From Roseivivax jejudonensis (GTDB lineage Bacteria; Pseudomonadota; Alphaproteobacteria; Rhodobacterales; Rhodobacteraceae): a stretch of DNA of 64,000 nt. The notes under the pieces were generated by a model. That model was not told the origin of the DNA. It did no database searches and saw only the letters and a program-made list of their open reading frames with translations. Location: NCBI RefSeq assembly GCF_900172265.1, contig NZ_FWFK01000008.1, positions 1 to 64,000 of the forward strand. The letters run 5' to 3'. Shown here one piece after another: positions 51,562-60,704 of the stretch. The first letter of the stretch is position 1. Each line of letters opens with the position of its first letter. A program made the translations under genes and the position numbers.

Positions 51562-52317
51562 CTATCTCTTCAGCTTGCCGGTCATAACAGCGTGCTGGAA
51601 AGCGGAGCCGGTTACCTCGTGACCATGACCTAGGTGAAGAAGTGTAGGTCGCTTTCTGCGGACACGTTCGATGCTCTTGGCCAGCTGCAGTTCGTCTTGG
51701 ATGAAATAGGGGAGGTCGACAGTGTCGTGACGGGCATAGCCGCCGCGCAGCAGATCCCCGACGAAAACTGTCCCATCAGCGAGTTCGACACACAGATGTC
51801 CTTTCGTGTGGCCGGGCGTGTGGAAGATCCGCAGGGGATAGTTGTCACGACCAAGCGTTATTGTCCGATCTTCGAAAAGTGTCACGTCTGGCCGGAAGCC
51901 CGGGAAGGTCCGCGGCATGAAGCCTTTTAGTAGGTGCGCCATCGTGCCGAGAGGCCGGTCAAACTCGCTCCGCCCCCGACGCAAGGAGGAAATCTCGAAG
52001 TCGTGCGCAATGACCTGCGCTCCCCAAGACCTTTGCAGGCGCCTGGCGTTTCCAGCGTGATCCGAGTGCGAATGAGTCAATATTACGTGCTCGAGATTGT
52101 CCTTTGTCACGCCGTGCCGTTCCAGAAGACTTCGCAGTCGGCCAAAAGCAAAGTCTGCGCCCGTATCGATCAGCGCGAAGCTCTCGCCCGATCTCACAAG
52201 AAACGCGTTGGACACGAAAAGATCCAGGCGGATGATGAGAACCGGTGATTTGCGACGAGGGTCGCCGGTTCGAGAGGGATCGGTTGTCGTTAAAGGCGCA
52301 TCGTCGGTCTGGATCAT
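51562..52317 (-). CDS. MBL-fold metallohydrolase
   Basis: A 251-residue cytoplasmic protein. The zinc motif is VILTHSHSDHAGNARRL. Later metal-site segments are HTPGHTKGHLCVEL (His), VFVGDLLRGG (Asp) and LHLGHGHEV (His). These are the marks of the glyoxalase II/lactonase-like branch. The start at ATG 52317 is chosen by the domain border; an upstream codon at 52359 would add 14 residues. It stands alone, with no obvious partner. Quorum-lactone or thioester hydrolysis are possibilities. Confidence 0.85.
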   Translation of the reverse strand: MIQTDDAPLTTTDPSRTGDPRRKSPVLIIRLDLFVSNAFLVRSGESFALIDTGADFAFGRLRSLLERHGVTKDNLEHVILTHSHSDHAGNARRLQRSWGAQVIAHDFEISSLRRGRSEFDRPLGTMAHLLKGFMPRTFPGFRPDVTLFEDRTITLGRDNYPLRIFHTPGHTKGHLCVELADGTVFVGDLLRGGYARHDTVDLPYFIQDELQLAKSIERVRRKRPTLLHLGHGHEVTGSAFQHAVMTGKLKR

Positions 52318-52875
52318 GGTTCTCACCGCAAGACGTTGCTGACATGAAAAATTCAGCAAACCGAATCATCGATCGGCTGGAAGAAGACGGACATGCTGTC
52401 CACGCGCTTGAATAATCTTGCACGAACGCCGCTCGTCGGCAGTGCCCTCCAGGGGAATGATGTGTTTCATTTTTGGCGCTTTTGATGCTCTTTTCGGACA
52501 AATGCCTCTGGCAAAGTGGGAAGCCAAGGCCTTGATATGCAGCGTCGCGTCGCCATCCAGGTCAGCTTGCCCGAAAGATTAAGATACGGGCGGGGCTGTT
52601 CCGCATATGCAGTGGTACATCCGCATACGTGCTCGTTCGTCGAAAGCGCGACAGTTTGCCGGAGCAAGGCGGAGCTTGGTGTCGTTCTCGCGGTCGGCGG
52701 GCGCCCCTCCTCGCGGCGGTGACGTCTCGGGCTGCCCCATCCGATTGGTCGTAGAGTGCATCAGAGCAGCGACGTTTCGCGTATACTTCAAACAATCAAA
52801 TTATCGCGCAAATACTGGCGATGTCGCGGCTGATGGCCGCCTATTGTCTTGAGTGCTCTTGGACGGCGGGATGGT
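52318..52875. other. Gene-poor stretch
   Basis: 558 bases with lower GC. A 70-codon minus-strand frame from 52791 (MKYTRNVAALMHSTTNRMG...) has no ribosome-binding site and no known match, so I do not call it. No repeat or RNA was seen. Confidence 0.4.
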
Positions 52876-53340
52876 TCATTCTGCGTTTGTCGCAGGAGAA
52901 ATGTGTAAGGCGGCCGTCTCCTTGACCGTCCGCATGGCGAAGACGGTCTCCGTCGCGGAGACGGCCGCCTGCGGCTTAATGACGTTCGTTAGGAACTCTT
53001 GGAGCGCCGCCATGTCGCCAACGCGCAGCTTGGCTAGATAGGAGTGCGGCCCGCTGATGTGATGAAGCTCCTGCACCTCAGCATGCGCTGCAATTGCTCT
53101 GACTGCCTTGTCCTCTCCCTCATGGCTCATGTCGATAAGGACGAAAACGCACAAACCGGCGCCCACGCGGCGGGGATCGAGTTCCGCCCGCCAGCCGAGG
53201 ATCGACCCGTTGGCGACGAGGCGACGCACCCGGTCGTTGGCCGTAGACGCTGGGAGCTTGAGACGCTGCGCGAGGTCGGATGCGGAGAGGCGTCCTTCCA
53301 CTTGGATGATTTCGCAAATCTTGCGGTCGATGTCTTTCAT
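52876..53340 (-). CDS. Lrp/AsnC-family regulator
   Basis: 154 residues. The HTH is DIDRKICEIIQVEGRLSASDLAQRLKLPASTANDRVRRL. The RAM ligand-binding domain follows (GLCVFVLIDMSHEGEDKAVRAIAAHAEVQELHHISGPHSYLAKLRV). It probably senses an amino acid and controls the divergent LysE exporter through the repeats at 53380-53423. Confidence 0.9.
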   Translation of the reverse strand: MKDIDRKICEIIQVEGRLSASDLAQRLKLPASTANDRVRRLVANGSILGWRAELDPRRVGAGLCVFVLIDMSHEGEDKAVRAIAAHAEVQELHHISGPHSYLAKLRVGDMAALQEFLTNVIKPQAAVSATETVFAMRTVKETAALHISPATNAE

Positions 53341-53379
53341 GATCGAATAGAGTGCGGATTTCTCCCGACTTTGTCAATA

Positions 53380-53423
53380 ATCATCCGATTTCTGCTTGAT
53401 TTATCGGATGTTTTCCGGATGAT
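53380..53423. promoter_or_regulatory. Triple ATCATCCG/CGGATGAT repeat between the lrp-type gene and lysE
   Basis: CATCCGAT at 53382-53389 and ATCGGATG at 53403-53410 form an inverted repeat. A third arm, CGGATGAT at 53416-53423, is the reverse complement of ATCATCCG at 53380-53387. Several short symmetric sites in a row suit Lrp-type proteins, which bind as octamers. Confidence 0.5.
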
Positions 53424-53449
53424 AACCGCGAAAATGGGAGACTTTCGGT

Positions 53450-54082
53450 ATGCCGGCCTTCGACGCTCTTCTCACCTTCACGGTTGCCAGCGTCGTGCTT
53501 TTGGCCGTCCCAGGACCAACCATCGCGCTGGTCATTGCTCGCTCTTTGTCGGAAGGGCGTCGTGTTGCCTTGCCGCTTGTCGCGGGCGTCGGGCTTGGAG
53601 ACCTTGTTGCGGCTTCGGTCGCCCTCGCAGGCGCAGGGGCGCTGCTGTCAGCATCGGCGACCGCGTTCACAGTTGTGAAACTCGTCGGCGCAATCTACCT
53701 CATTTGGGTCGGTATCCGCTTGTTCCGGTCTGAGCCGACCTCGCCGAAGGACCTTAGCGGCGATTTCGCTGGAACAGGAGCCGCTGCATTTCGCGACGGC
53801 TTCCTGGTCACAGTTTTCAATCCCAAGGGCATCTTGTTTTTCGTCGCATTCGTCCCGCAGTTCGTCGATCCTGCGGCAAGCTATTTGGCTCAGGCCGCTG
53901 TATTTGTCCTTCTTTTCTCTAGTCTTGGCGTCATCAACGGTGCTGTATATGCTATGGCGGCCAGCAGGATGCGGCTCGTCCTGCGCTCGAAAGTAGCGAT
54001 GCGCTGGGTGAACCGAGCAGGAGGCACCGTGATCTTGGGCGCAGGGGTGGCCGCGCTTTTCGCCCGCAGATCTGGCGCCTAA
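53450..54082 (+). CDS. LysE-family amino acid exporter
   Basis: A 210-residue inner-membrane protein with six hydrophobic segments. The LysE/RhtB start is FTVASVVLLAVPGPTIALVIARSLSEGRRVALPLVAGVGLGDL. The middle motif is FRDGFLVTVFNPKGILFFVAFVPQFVD. It exports an amino acid or derivative. The Lrp-type gene next door is the probable regulator. Confidence 0.9.
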   Translation: MPAFDALLTFTVASVVLLAVPGPTIALVIARSLSEGRRVALPLVAGVGLGDLVAASVALAGAGALLSASATAFTVVKLVGAIYLIWVGIRLFRSEPTSPKDLSGDFAGTGAAAFRDGFLVTVFNPKGILFFVAFVPQFVDPAASYLAQAAVFVLLFSSLGVINGAVYAMAASRMRLVLRSKVAMRWVNRAGGTVILGAGVAALFARRSGA

Positions 54083-54172
54083 CCACCGTTGTGGCGGCTC
54101 AAGAGATCTCATGCGCTTCAACACGCATCACCGACGCGCCTCTGGCCCGCCATCGAGCTCGCACAGGACGCC

Positions 54173-55513
54173 ATGCCCCGACCATACTATCCCGATTACA
54201 TTGTTTCGCAGATTCTCCTCGGGGCGGCACCTGCTGCGAGTTTCCCGGATGGTTGGGCGGTTTCGCATCGCGAACCGTTTGCTTGCGCCCTGATCGACTG
54301 CCTTGGAACGCTTGGCGTTGAACCGCTCGACCTGCAGATGGTTGACATCACCGTGACCTGCCCAAGGGCCGGTCGTGGTGGCTTCTCTTTGCAATGGCTG
54401 CCCCGAAAAAAGCTGAGCCTCGACGCCATGGTAGCTGCACAGGCGAGCGCCCAGATCACGGGTTGGGCCACGAGCGGTCGACTGGGTATCGGTCGGGAAA
54501 GTATCGGAGAGGCAACAGCCCTCAGGTTCATCAATACATCCCGAAACGCCGCCGAGTTGCTCGGGGCGTGGACGATGTCCGCGCTTGTGCCTGTCGTGCG
54601 CTCTCATCGGATGGACACGCGTCATATTCAGGCCGAACTGCGAGACGTTTTCGGTGATGAAGCAACTCGGCAGCCGTTCAGTGTTCCGGTCGATGACCGT
54701 TCGCACATGGGATACCTGCCGATCGAAGCGATGGCGATTGCAGAGAACCTCTCCGGGCTCGAGCGGCATGACAGTGAAAGCCTCTGGTCTGGCTTTGCGA
54801 CATACGCCTTGCCGACCCGCACAATCCTCCGGGCGCTCGAACCATTCGAGTTCGACGACGCGACCGAAATCCAGACGCTCGACTTTATTGCCGGAAGCAT
54901 TGCCAGCACTCTGGCGCAGTATCGCCCCGTCCGTATCCACTGGGTCACGCACCAGCACGCTCCGAGCTTGCAGGCCCTTATCGACCGCCGGCGCGTTGAG
55001 ATCACGCACGCGCGCGAGAAGGAGCGCGCGAAGAGGCAGGTCGACCTTGAAGCTGGCCGCGCGGCAAGCGCAGAGACGCTACTGCAGCGTCGCTTCCGCA
55101 GGCTGCCAGCGCACCAGAAGGAGGGCATCGAGCCCGGTTCCGGAAACTTCGATGCTCTACAAGACGAGAAGCTGCTCGAGGAGGCGCGGTTTCGGTCCAA
55201 CGAGGCCATTGGCGTGCAGTATGGTGTTTCGGCGAGCCGGGTCGCCACGCGGCTGAAAGTGCTGCATGCTCGGGAGCGGGCGAAGAACAAGCCAAAGGAT
55301 GGAACGCCAGCCCGAAGTGTGCGCCGTCCCGTTCCACCGGTTGCAAGCCATCTCGATCGTGTCGCGCACTTCCAGAACCTACCTCACGCAGAGGTCTTGC
55401 GCTTGTCGCGGTCGAAGTCACGAAAAGCGCTTATTCAGGAGTTCGGACTTACTCCCGCGCAGGCCAGTCGACGGATCCGACAAGCAATCGAATGGGAAAA
55501 GCGATATTCCTAA
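54173..55513 (+). CDS. Unrecognised protein with two C-terminal HTH-like segments
   Basis: 446 residues, soluble, no signal peptide. Residues 1-270 match nothing I know (opening MPRPYYPDYIVSQILLGAAP). A basic helical linker follows (ITHAREKERAKRQVDLEAGRAAS). Two short segments look like helix-turn-helix units: EEARFRSNEAIGVQYGVSASRVATRLKVL (about 335-363) and RSKSRKALIQEFGLTPAQASRRIRQAI (about 412-440). ATG 54173 follows AGGACG; a longer frame opens at 54089. This suggests DNA binding, perhaps of mobile-element or phage origin. The LysE gene precedes it by 90 bases and a hairpin follows. Confidence 0.6.
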   Translation: MPRPYYPDYIVSQILLGAAPAASFPDGWAVSHREPFACALIDCLGTLGVEPLDLQMVDITVTCPRAGRGGFSLQWLPRKKLSLDAMVAAQASAQITGWATSGRLGIGRESIGEATALRFINTSRNAAELLGAWTMSALVPVVRSHRMDTRHIQAELRDVFGDEATRQPFSVPVDDRSHMGYLPIEAMAIAENLSGLERHDSESLWSGFATYALPTRTILRALEPFEFDDATEIQTLDFIAGSIASTLAQYRPVRIHWVTHQHAPSLQALIDRRRVEITHAREKERAKRQVDLEAGRAASAETLLQRRFRRLPAHQKEGIEPGSGNFDALQDEKLLEEARFRSNEAIGVQYGVSASRVATRLKVLHARERAKNKPKDGTPARSVRRPVPPVASHLDRVAHFQNLPHAEVLRLSRSKSRKALIQEFGLTPAQASRRIRQAIEWEKRYS

Positions 55514-55521
55514 AGCTCAAG

Positions 55522-55550
55522 AAGATGTCGCCGACTGTCGACGACATCTT
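55522..55550 (+). terminator. Hairpin after the 54173 gene
   Basis: AAGATGTCG and CGACATCTT form a perfect 9-bp stem around an 11-base loop, nine bases after the stop codon. The A-run before and T-run after it are short. Confidence 0.6.
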
Positions 55551-55883
55551 TGCGCTTCGTAAACTTGAAAATATCTGAAGAACGTGTTGGCCGGCTCAAA
55601 CGCGTTGTTCTGACAAATTAGATTTTGGAGATACAACCTTCGAGAGGTAAGAAGCTCCGACCCAAATGTAACGGTCTCCTCACAAGAAGTGGTGGCGGGC
55701 TCTTGCATCAATGTCTGATGTGACGGCGGACCACTAATACCACAGCTCGTCGGGAAATGGCTTTCCAAAACGTTTCTGGAAGCGCTATCAGCGGTTTGGG
55801 GCGGTCATCTGGGTTCATTGCATAATACGCCCATGCAGCCGTTGTTGGATATCAGCAGCAGGATGTTGTGATGACGTAGTCTC
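55551..55883. other. Intergenic stretch
   Basis: 333 bases with lower GC between convergent genes. No gene or repeat recognised. Confidence 0.45.
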
Positions 55884-56708
55884 TCACCAGTGTCCGAAGC
55901 AGAGTGTCAGCGACGATCCTGCGGTATGTGCCGGTTCATTCGGAAGTTTAAGGAACACGGCAGTTTTTCCAACGACAAGATTGCCGGATGCTGAGCCACA
56001 TCGAACGGCATACGTGTCTTCAGGGAGTTGAATTACGTCGGCGGGCCATTGCAGCCGTAGACACCCGTTGGTGACCTTCTCCAGAACGATTGTTTCGACC
56101 ATCCAAGACGCTCCGAGGAGCTTCGATGCACACCGGACGTCCCCACGAGCAACTTGCGCGCGTATCGACGTGCTCGACACGCGGCTGCCGAGCGAAGAAA
56201 CATTGCGCACAACCTCTACATCGACACCGTATACTGATCCCCAATTCTTGAGCCAGTCTGCATCACCGGCGCGGCGCGCGCCGAAGCGGAAATCAGAGCC
56301 GAGCACAACGCCGGACACGCCGAGCCTTTGACGCAGAATGGCGTTGGCAAATTCGGCTGGCGTCTGCGCGGCAAATCTCGCATCGAATACCGGCTGGTAG
56401 ACGTAATCGAGACCAGCACTGGAGAACGCCATCAATTTGCTTCGAGGGCAATGCAACCTGAATCCGGGCTCCTCTGGCGCAAAGTACTGCCTTGGATGCG
56501 GCTCGCAGGCCATCACGCCGACGGGGCGATCTCCTGCAAGACGCCGTGCGGCGGCAATCAGGCTGCGATGCCCAAGATGAAGTCCGTCGAAATTGCCGAG
56601 AAGCAATACGCCGCCACGCAGATGACGCGGAACCGGGCGGGCATCATCGAGTACGGTCAACGCGTCAACGCCTCGTCGGGAAAGACGGCAGGGGGGCAAG
56701 GCCGTCAC
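55884..56708 (-). CDS. RibF-like FAD synthetase with no recognisable kinase domain
   Basis: 274 residues. The N-terminal nucleotidyltransferase domain has the HxGH-type motif (LLLGNFDGLHLGHRSLI), CEPHPRQYFAPE, VLGSDFRFGARRAGDADWL and the SSTSIRAQVARGDV segment, all typical of RibF FMN adenylyltransferase. Normal RibF goes on to a riboflavin kinase domain with a GRxLGxPTAN signature. Here the last 75 residues lack it. The GTG 56708 start overlaps the flavin reductase stop (GTGA). It may make FAD from FMN for the neighbouring flavin enzymes, or have a new role. Confidence 0.78.
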   Translation of the reverse strand: MTALPPCRLSRRGVDALTVLDDARPVPRHLRGGVLLLGNFDGLHLGHRSLIAAARRLAGDRPVGVMACEPHPRQYFAPEEPGFRLHCPRSKLMAFSSAGLDYVYQPVFDARFAAQTPAEFANAILRQRLGVSGVVLGSDFRFGARRAGDADWLKNWGSVYGVDVEVVRNVSSLGSRVSSTSIRAQVARGDVRCASKLLGASWMVETIVLEKVTNGCLRLQWPADVIQLPEDTYAVRCGSASGNLVVGKTAVFLKLPNEPAHTAGSSLTLCFGHW

Positions 56709-57199
56709 GCGGCGCGTCCGAGTTCACGATAGCCGCCGCCGTAGTAGAGCAGGGGGTCGCCGTCGCTGGAGTCCCACGTCACGATCTCACCGAGCAGGAT
56801 CACGTGGTCGCCACCGTCGATCAACGCGTGAGGTCTGCAATCGAAGCGTGCAAGACATCCACCGAGAACCGGAGCACCCATGGCATTGCTTGCGTATTCG
56901 AGGCCGGCAAACTTGTCGGAGGATGGGCGGCAGAAGCGATCCGCCAGCGGGCGCTGCCTATGCTCCAGAACATGCACTGAGAACGCAGAGCAAGATTCGA
57001 ATGCTTTGCGGGACGGAGCGTTCCTCATGAGGCTCCAGAGCAGGAGGGCGGGATCGAGAGAGACCGAGGCGAGAGAGTTGATCGTGACACCCCACGGGTT
57101 ACCAGCCGCGTCCCGGCAGGTCACTACTGCGACACCGGTGGTGAATTGTCCGAAACATTTGCGAAGAGACCGCAATTCATCGGGTCGTTCTGCCATCAT
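56705..57199 (-). CDS. Flavin reductase (DIM6/HpaC family)
   Basis: 164 residues. The FMN-binding split-barrel pattern is LRKCFGQFTTGVAVVTCRDAAGNPWGVTINSLASVSLDPALLLWSL...SCSAFSVHVLEHRQRPLADRF...GGDHVILLGEI. It supplies reduced flavin to a partner monooxygenase, most likely the luciferase-type enzyme at 59339. It begins 29 bases after the FadL-type gene, at ATG 57199 or 57196. Confidence 0.9.
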   Translation of the reverse strand: MMAERPDELRSLRKCFGQFTTGVAVVTCRDAAGNPWGVTINSLASVSLDPALLLWSLMRNAPSRKAFESCSAFSVHVLEHRQRPLADRFCRPSSDKFAGLEYASNAMGAPVLGGCLARFDCRPHALIDGGDHVILLGEIVTWDSSDGDPLLYYGGGYRELGRAA

Positions 57200-57228
57200 T
57201 ATTCCTTTCGTTCTCGCTTGTCCGAAAC

Positions 57229-58446
57229 TCAGAACCGGCGGGTGAAGCCGACGAGCAACTGGACTTCTTCCATGAATATTTCCGTATCGTTGCCCGCGGC
57301 GCTGAAGGCGTTGCCGTCTCCCGGATCGGTCTGGCTGGTTTCGGGCGCCCAGCTTGCGGCGAAAGAGAATTCCCGGTCGGGTGTTCCGTCGGGCCGCCAG
57401 CTGAAACCGGCCGAGACCACGTGCTCGGTAATTGTGGGCGCCAGTGCATTGGCAAAGCTGTTCTCGTCTGGGATCTGTGAGGGGGAGTAATTGTAGCCGC
57501 CCCGAACCGTGAACTTTTCTGAAAGGTCGTGTTCAAGGCCGAGGGCAATTGCCCATTGGTCCTCCCATCCGAACCCTCCATCGACAGTCTGGCCGCCGAG
57601 GATCTCGGTGTCCTCGTAGAATGTATAGCTGACGTCTGCAGCCACGCGCGTTGTTGGTGTGAACGCGTAGGCCATGCCGACACCAAGTTGCGCGGGCACG
57701 TCGATGGGGCCGGAGAGCAGGTCGTCGTATTTACCGTGTTCCTGGAACCAGATCGGCGAGGCGGCGTAGGCGCCGAGGCTGACGGGGCCTTCCTGGTACA
57801 TCAACCCCGCGCGGAGGCCGATGCCCATGACGGTGGAGCCTTCGCCGGCATTCTCCGGCGCGGTGAACGCCTTCGTGATGAAGTCGGTGTCGAGGTATTG
57901 CGTGCCCACGACCAGAGACGCTCCGAATGACAGCGTCTCTGTTGCACGATAGGCCAGCGAGGCGTTGAGCGTACCGACCAGGATCATCGCCTCGGTGTCA
58001 AAATTGCCGGCGGCGCCCGGGGCGGAACGGGAGACCTTGTAGTCGGTCACGCCGCCACCCCAGTCGCTGCCGGAAAGCCCGAACGTCAGGTTCGGCGTGA
58101 TCCGGCGCGATAGAGCGATGGTGCCGCGCGGGTAGACATCGCCGCGGCTCTCGACCTCATCTCCCGGAGCGAGGCCGGGATTGGTGAGCGGGCCGGTACC
58201 ACCTGTAAAGCCGCGCCGAGGCAGATAGAGCCCGCCGCCGATGCTGTAGCCCGGCCGCGAAAACGCCAGCGACGCGGGGTTGCGCAGCGCGTCCTCGGGG
58301 CCTGACGCGGTGGCGATGGATGCGCCGCCCATGCCGCAGCTTGCGACGCCGTAGCAGTAGTAGAAGAGCCCGTTTTCGGCCCGCGCCGTGGCAGGCAAAA
58401 AGGTCAGCGCAGCACATGCGCCAGCAAGTACGAAACGAATTGTCAT
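57229..58446 (-). CDS. FadL/TodX-type outer-membrane transport protein
   Basis: 405 residues with a signal peptide (MTIRFVLAGACAALTFLPATARA). The N-terminal plug-like region is ENGLFYYCYGVASCGMGGASIATASGPEDALRNPASLAFSRPGY, the FadL hallmark of NPA in place. A long beta-barrel follows and ends in VQLLVGFTRRF, with C-terminal Phe as needed for outer-membrane assembly. FadL/TodX proteins admit hydrophobic compounds. In this operon the substrate would be that of the monooxygenase. Confidence 0.87.
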   Translation of the reverse strand: MTIRFVLAGACAALTFLPATARAENGLFYYCYGVASCGMGGASIATASGPEDALRNPASLAFSRPGYSIGGGLYLPRRGFTGGTGPLTNPGLAPGDEVESRGDVYPRGTIALSRRITPNLTFGLSGSDWGGGVTDYKVSRSAPGAAGNFDTEAMILVGTLNASLAYRATETLSFGASLVVGTQYLDTDFITKAFTAPENAGEGSTVMGIGLRAGLMYQEGPVSLGAYAASPIWFQEHGKYDDLLSGPIDVPAQLGVGMAYAFTPTTRVAADVSYTFYEDTEILGGQTVDGGFGWEDQWAIALGLEHDLSEKFTVRGGYNYSPSQIPDENSFANALAPTITEHVVSAGFSWRPDGTPDREFSFAASWAPETSQTDPGDGNAFSAAGNDTEIFMEEVQLLVGFTRRF

Positions 58447-58508
58447 GTAAATCCTCCCTTGGATTGGCGGATGCCGAGCAGCCTGCTCCCGCCCGGCACG
58501 CCTGTTGT

Positions 58509-59339
58509 TCAGGCGACGCCGCGGGCAGCGCCGGCCGGTGCCAGAAACGGCAGCGCCGCCTCGATCACCGCAGGACCACTCTCAAAGGAAAGTGCGTGAC
58601 CCGCGTCCGGTAGGCGCGTTATTTTTGCGTCTTTAAGCGCTCCGGCGAAAAGATCCGCATAAGTGATCGGGATCAGCCGGTCCTCGTTGCCCCAGATGAG
58701 ATGGACGGGCGCGGTGACCCGATGCAGCCGGCTCTCGAGTCCCTTTTCGGGAAGCGGCCAAAGGAACTTGCCAGTGACGCCGATGGACCAGACAAGAGCG
58801 GCAGTCTGATCGGCGGCCACATCGGGGTCGTCCGGCGGCGTGAAGATCGCCTTCGCCGCAGGACCAGCCGGATCGGCAAAGAGCATCGCAGGCATTGCCT
58901 CAGGCGGAGCGGCGATCCAATTGGCGATGGGGATGTCCTCTCGCCAGATTCCAACAGGGGCGAGAAGTGCCAGACGAGAGAACAGGTCCGGGAAATTTGC
59001 CGCGAGCTCGAGCGACAGCATGCCGCCGAAGCTCTCGCCCATCACCGGCGCACCCGCGAGGTCCATGGCGCGGATCGCCTCCTCGTAGATCAACACGAGG
59101 TCCCAGAGCGAGCCGATTTTGTGGATCTCCCTGGGCCGCTCCGGGTCGGTGCCCGGGAAATGCGGCGCATGGATGCGGAAGTGCTTGGACAATTCAGCGA
59201 GGAACGGTGAATGTCCGAGCCCGGCGGCGGGATGCAGATAGATCAGGTCGGGACCGCGCCCCAGGCTGCGGAAGGTAACCTCGACCTTGTCGTTCCAGAC
59301 GCTTACTGTGCGCGTGTCGGTGTCGGCAGGGAAATCCAT
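58509..59339 (-). CDS. Alpha/beta-hydrolase
   Basis: 276 residues. The oxyanion region is LIYLHPAAGLGHSPFL, the nucleophile elbow GESFGG (Ser), the acid WGNEDRLIP (Asp) and the late His in LPDAGHALSFE, giving a complete triad. ATG 59339 overlaps the monooxygenase stop by one base (TGATG). The similarity is to meta-cleavage and ester hydrolases in general. It could hydrolyse the ester or lactone made by the upstream monooxygenase. Confidence 0.87.
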   Translation of the reverse strand: MDFPADTDTRTVSVWNDKVEVTFRSLGRGPDLIYLHPAAGLGHSPFLAELSKHFRIHAPHFPGTDPERPREIHKIGSLWDLVLIYEEAIRAMDLAGAPVMGESFGGMLSLELAANFPDLFSRLALLAPVGIWREDIPIANWIAAPPEAMPAMLFADPAGPAAKAIFTPPDDPDVAADQTAALVWSIGVTGKFLWPLPEKGLESRLHRVTAPVHLIWGNEDRLIPITYADLFAGALKDAKITRLPDAGHALSFESGPAVIEAALPFLAPAGAARGVA

Positions 59340-60592
59340 CAGACGGCCTCCTTCATCGGTGTGTTGGTCTCGGGGCGGGCGGCGCCGCCGAGCGCTTCGG
59401 GCCACCAGTGGTGATCGTGCCCCTCCCAGAGATCGCGAAGTTTCGGCATCACGCGGTCGGCGAAGAGGTCGATGTTGGCCTCGGCCAGGTCGCGAGGCAT
59501 CGAGCCGAAATGCAGCATCGCGTGAAGGTTACCGATGCGGAACTCGGACAGGGTTTCGCGGAGCTGCTGCGCCACGGTCTCGGGCGAGCCGGCGATGAGC
59601 GCGCCCGAGTCCACCAGATCGCGGTAGGTTGCGGTTTTCATCTGCGCGTAGGCGCCGAAATCCTTTGGATCCCGGAATATGAATTCGAGGCCGCGAATAT
59701 CGATGCCACCCGGCAGGGCGAGCTGATTCATCGGGATCGCGCCGAGCGCCTTGCGCGCGAAGTATTCGGCGTGCGGCGCATAGAGCCGTTCGGCCTCGGC
59801 ATCGGTCTCAGCGACCGCGATCATCTGCATGAAACCCATCTGGTACGGGTTCGTTTCGACTCCCATCTCGGCGGCGATGTCGTAGAACCTGTTGAATATG
59901 CGTGGCCCTGTGGCCTTGGTTCCGAACCAACTGAAATAGTTGAACCCGAAGCCGCGGGAGAGCACGAATTTCATTGTGTTGGGGTTGCCGATCCCGGTGA
60001 TCCAGACGGGTGGCTGGCTCTGCAGCGGGCGCGGCCAGATGTTGACGCAACCATGCTGGGAGAAGCGGCCGTTGAAGGCGAAAGGTTCGGGGTCGGTCCA
60101 GGCGCGCAGAACCAATTCGAGGTTCTCGTCGAAGCGTGCGCGGACCTCGGCTGGCGGCACGCCGTTGTTCATGCTGGCGTCGTAGGCGAGGCCGACCGGG
60201 AATCCGGCCACGAGTCGCCCGCCCGAAATGCAATCGATCATCGCCATCTCTTCGGCAACGCGCAGCGGCTCGCGCGCTTTGCCCAACGAGCGGCCGAGCG
60301 GATGAATGGCGGTGGCGAGGCCCTCGGTGTCTGTCGCGTGGGCGAGCGCCGAGCAGATCAGCGACGGGTTCGGCAACATGTCGTAGGCGCTCTGGCTGTG
60401 TTCGGTTACGGCAAGCCCGTCGAAACCCCGCCGTGCGGCGTGCATGTATTGACCGAGTGCATCGCGATACGCTGAGCGGACCTCTTGCGGATCGACGAGC
60501 GCATAGGGCGTGTCCACGGCGGCGCCGTGATGCGCTTCAAAGTCGGACGCGAAGCGGCGGTAGGGAATGAGCTGGAAATAGTTGATCTTCAT
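59339..60592 (-). CDS. Luciferase-like (LLM-class) flavin-dependent monooxygenase
   Basis: 417 residues of the bacterial-luciferase TIM-barrel family. Landmarks are INYFQLIPYRRF, ARRGFDGLAVTEHSQSAYDMLPNPSL, EEMAMIDCISGGRLVAGFPVG and WPRPLQSQPPVWITGIGNP, followed by VAETDAEAE. It uses FMNH2 from a separate reductase (56705). ATG 60592 follows GGGAGG. It could carry out a Baeyer-Villiger oxidation or an epoxidation; the downstream hydrolase fits an ester or lactone product. The substrate is not determined. Confidence 0.88.
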   Translation of the reverse strand: MKINYFQLIPYRRFASDFEAHHGAAVDTPYALVDPQEVRSAYRDALGQYMHAARRGFDGLAVTEHSQSAYDMLPNPSLICSALAHATDTEGLATAIHPLGRSLGKAREPLRVAEEMAMIDCISGGRLVAGFPVGLAYDASMNNGVPPAEVRARFDENLELVLRAWTDPEPFAFNGRFSQHGCVNIWPRPLQSQPPVWITGIGNPNTMKFVLSRGFGFNYFSWFGTKATGPRIFNRFYDIAAEMGVETNPYQMGFMQMIAVAETDAEAERLYAPHAEYFARKALGAIPMNQLALPGGIDIRGLEFIFRDPKDFGAYAQMKTATYRDLVDSGALIAGSPETVAQQLRETLSEFRIGNLHAMLHFGSMPRDLAEANIDLFADRVMPKLRDLWEGHDHHWWPEALGGAARPETNTPMKEAV

Positions 60593-60704
60593 GCGGTCCT
60601 CCCGGTCCTCCATGTGATGGACACGAGAGAAGCATGATCACCGCCTGACCGGTTTACGATACGTGCCCGAGTGCGGGCTCAGGACAAAGACAATGCGTTC
60701 CAGG

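Noticed and set aside
52579-52791. 70-codon minus-strand frame beginning MKYTRNVAALM
   Set aside because: No ribosome-binding site, no match, and a proline/arginine-rich middle part.
59408-60475. Plus-strand open frame opposite the luciferase-like monooxygenase
   Set aside because: Shadow of a conserved gene.
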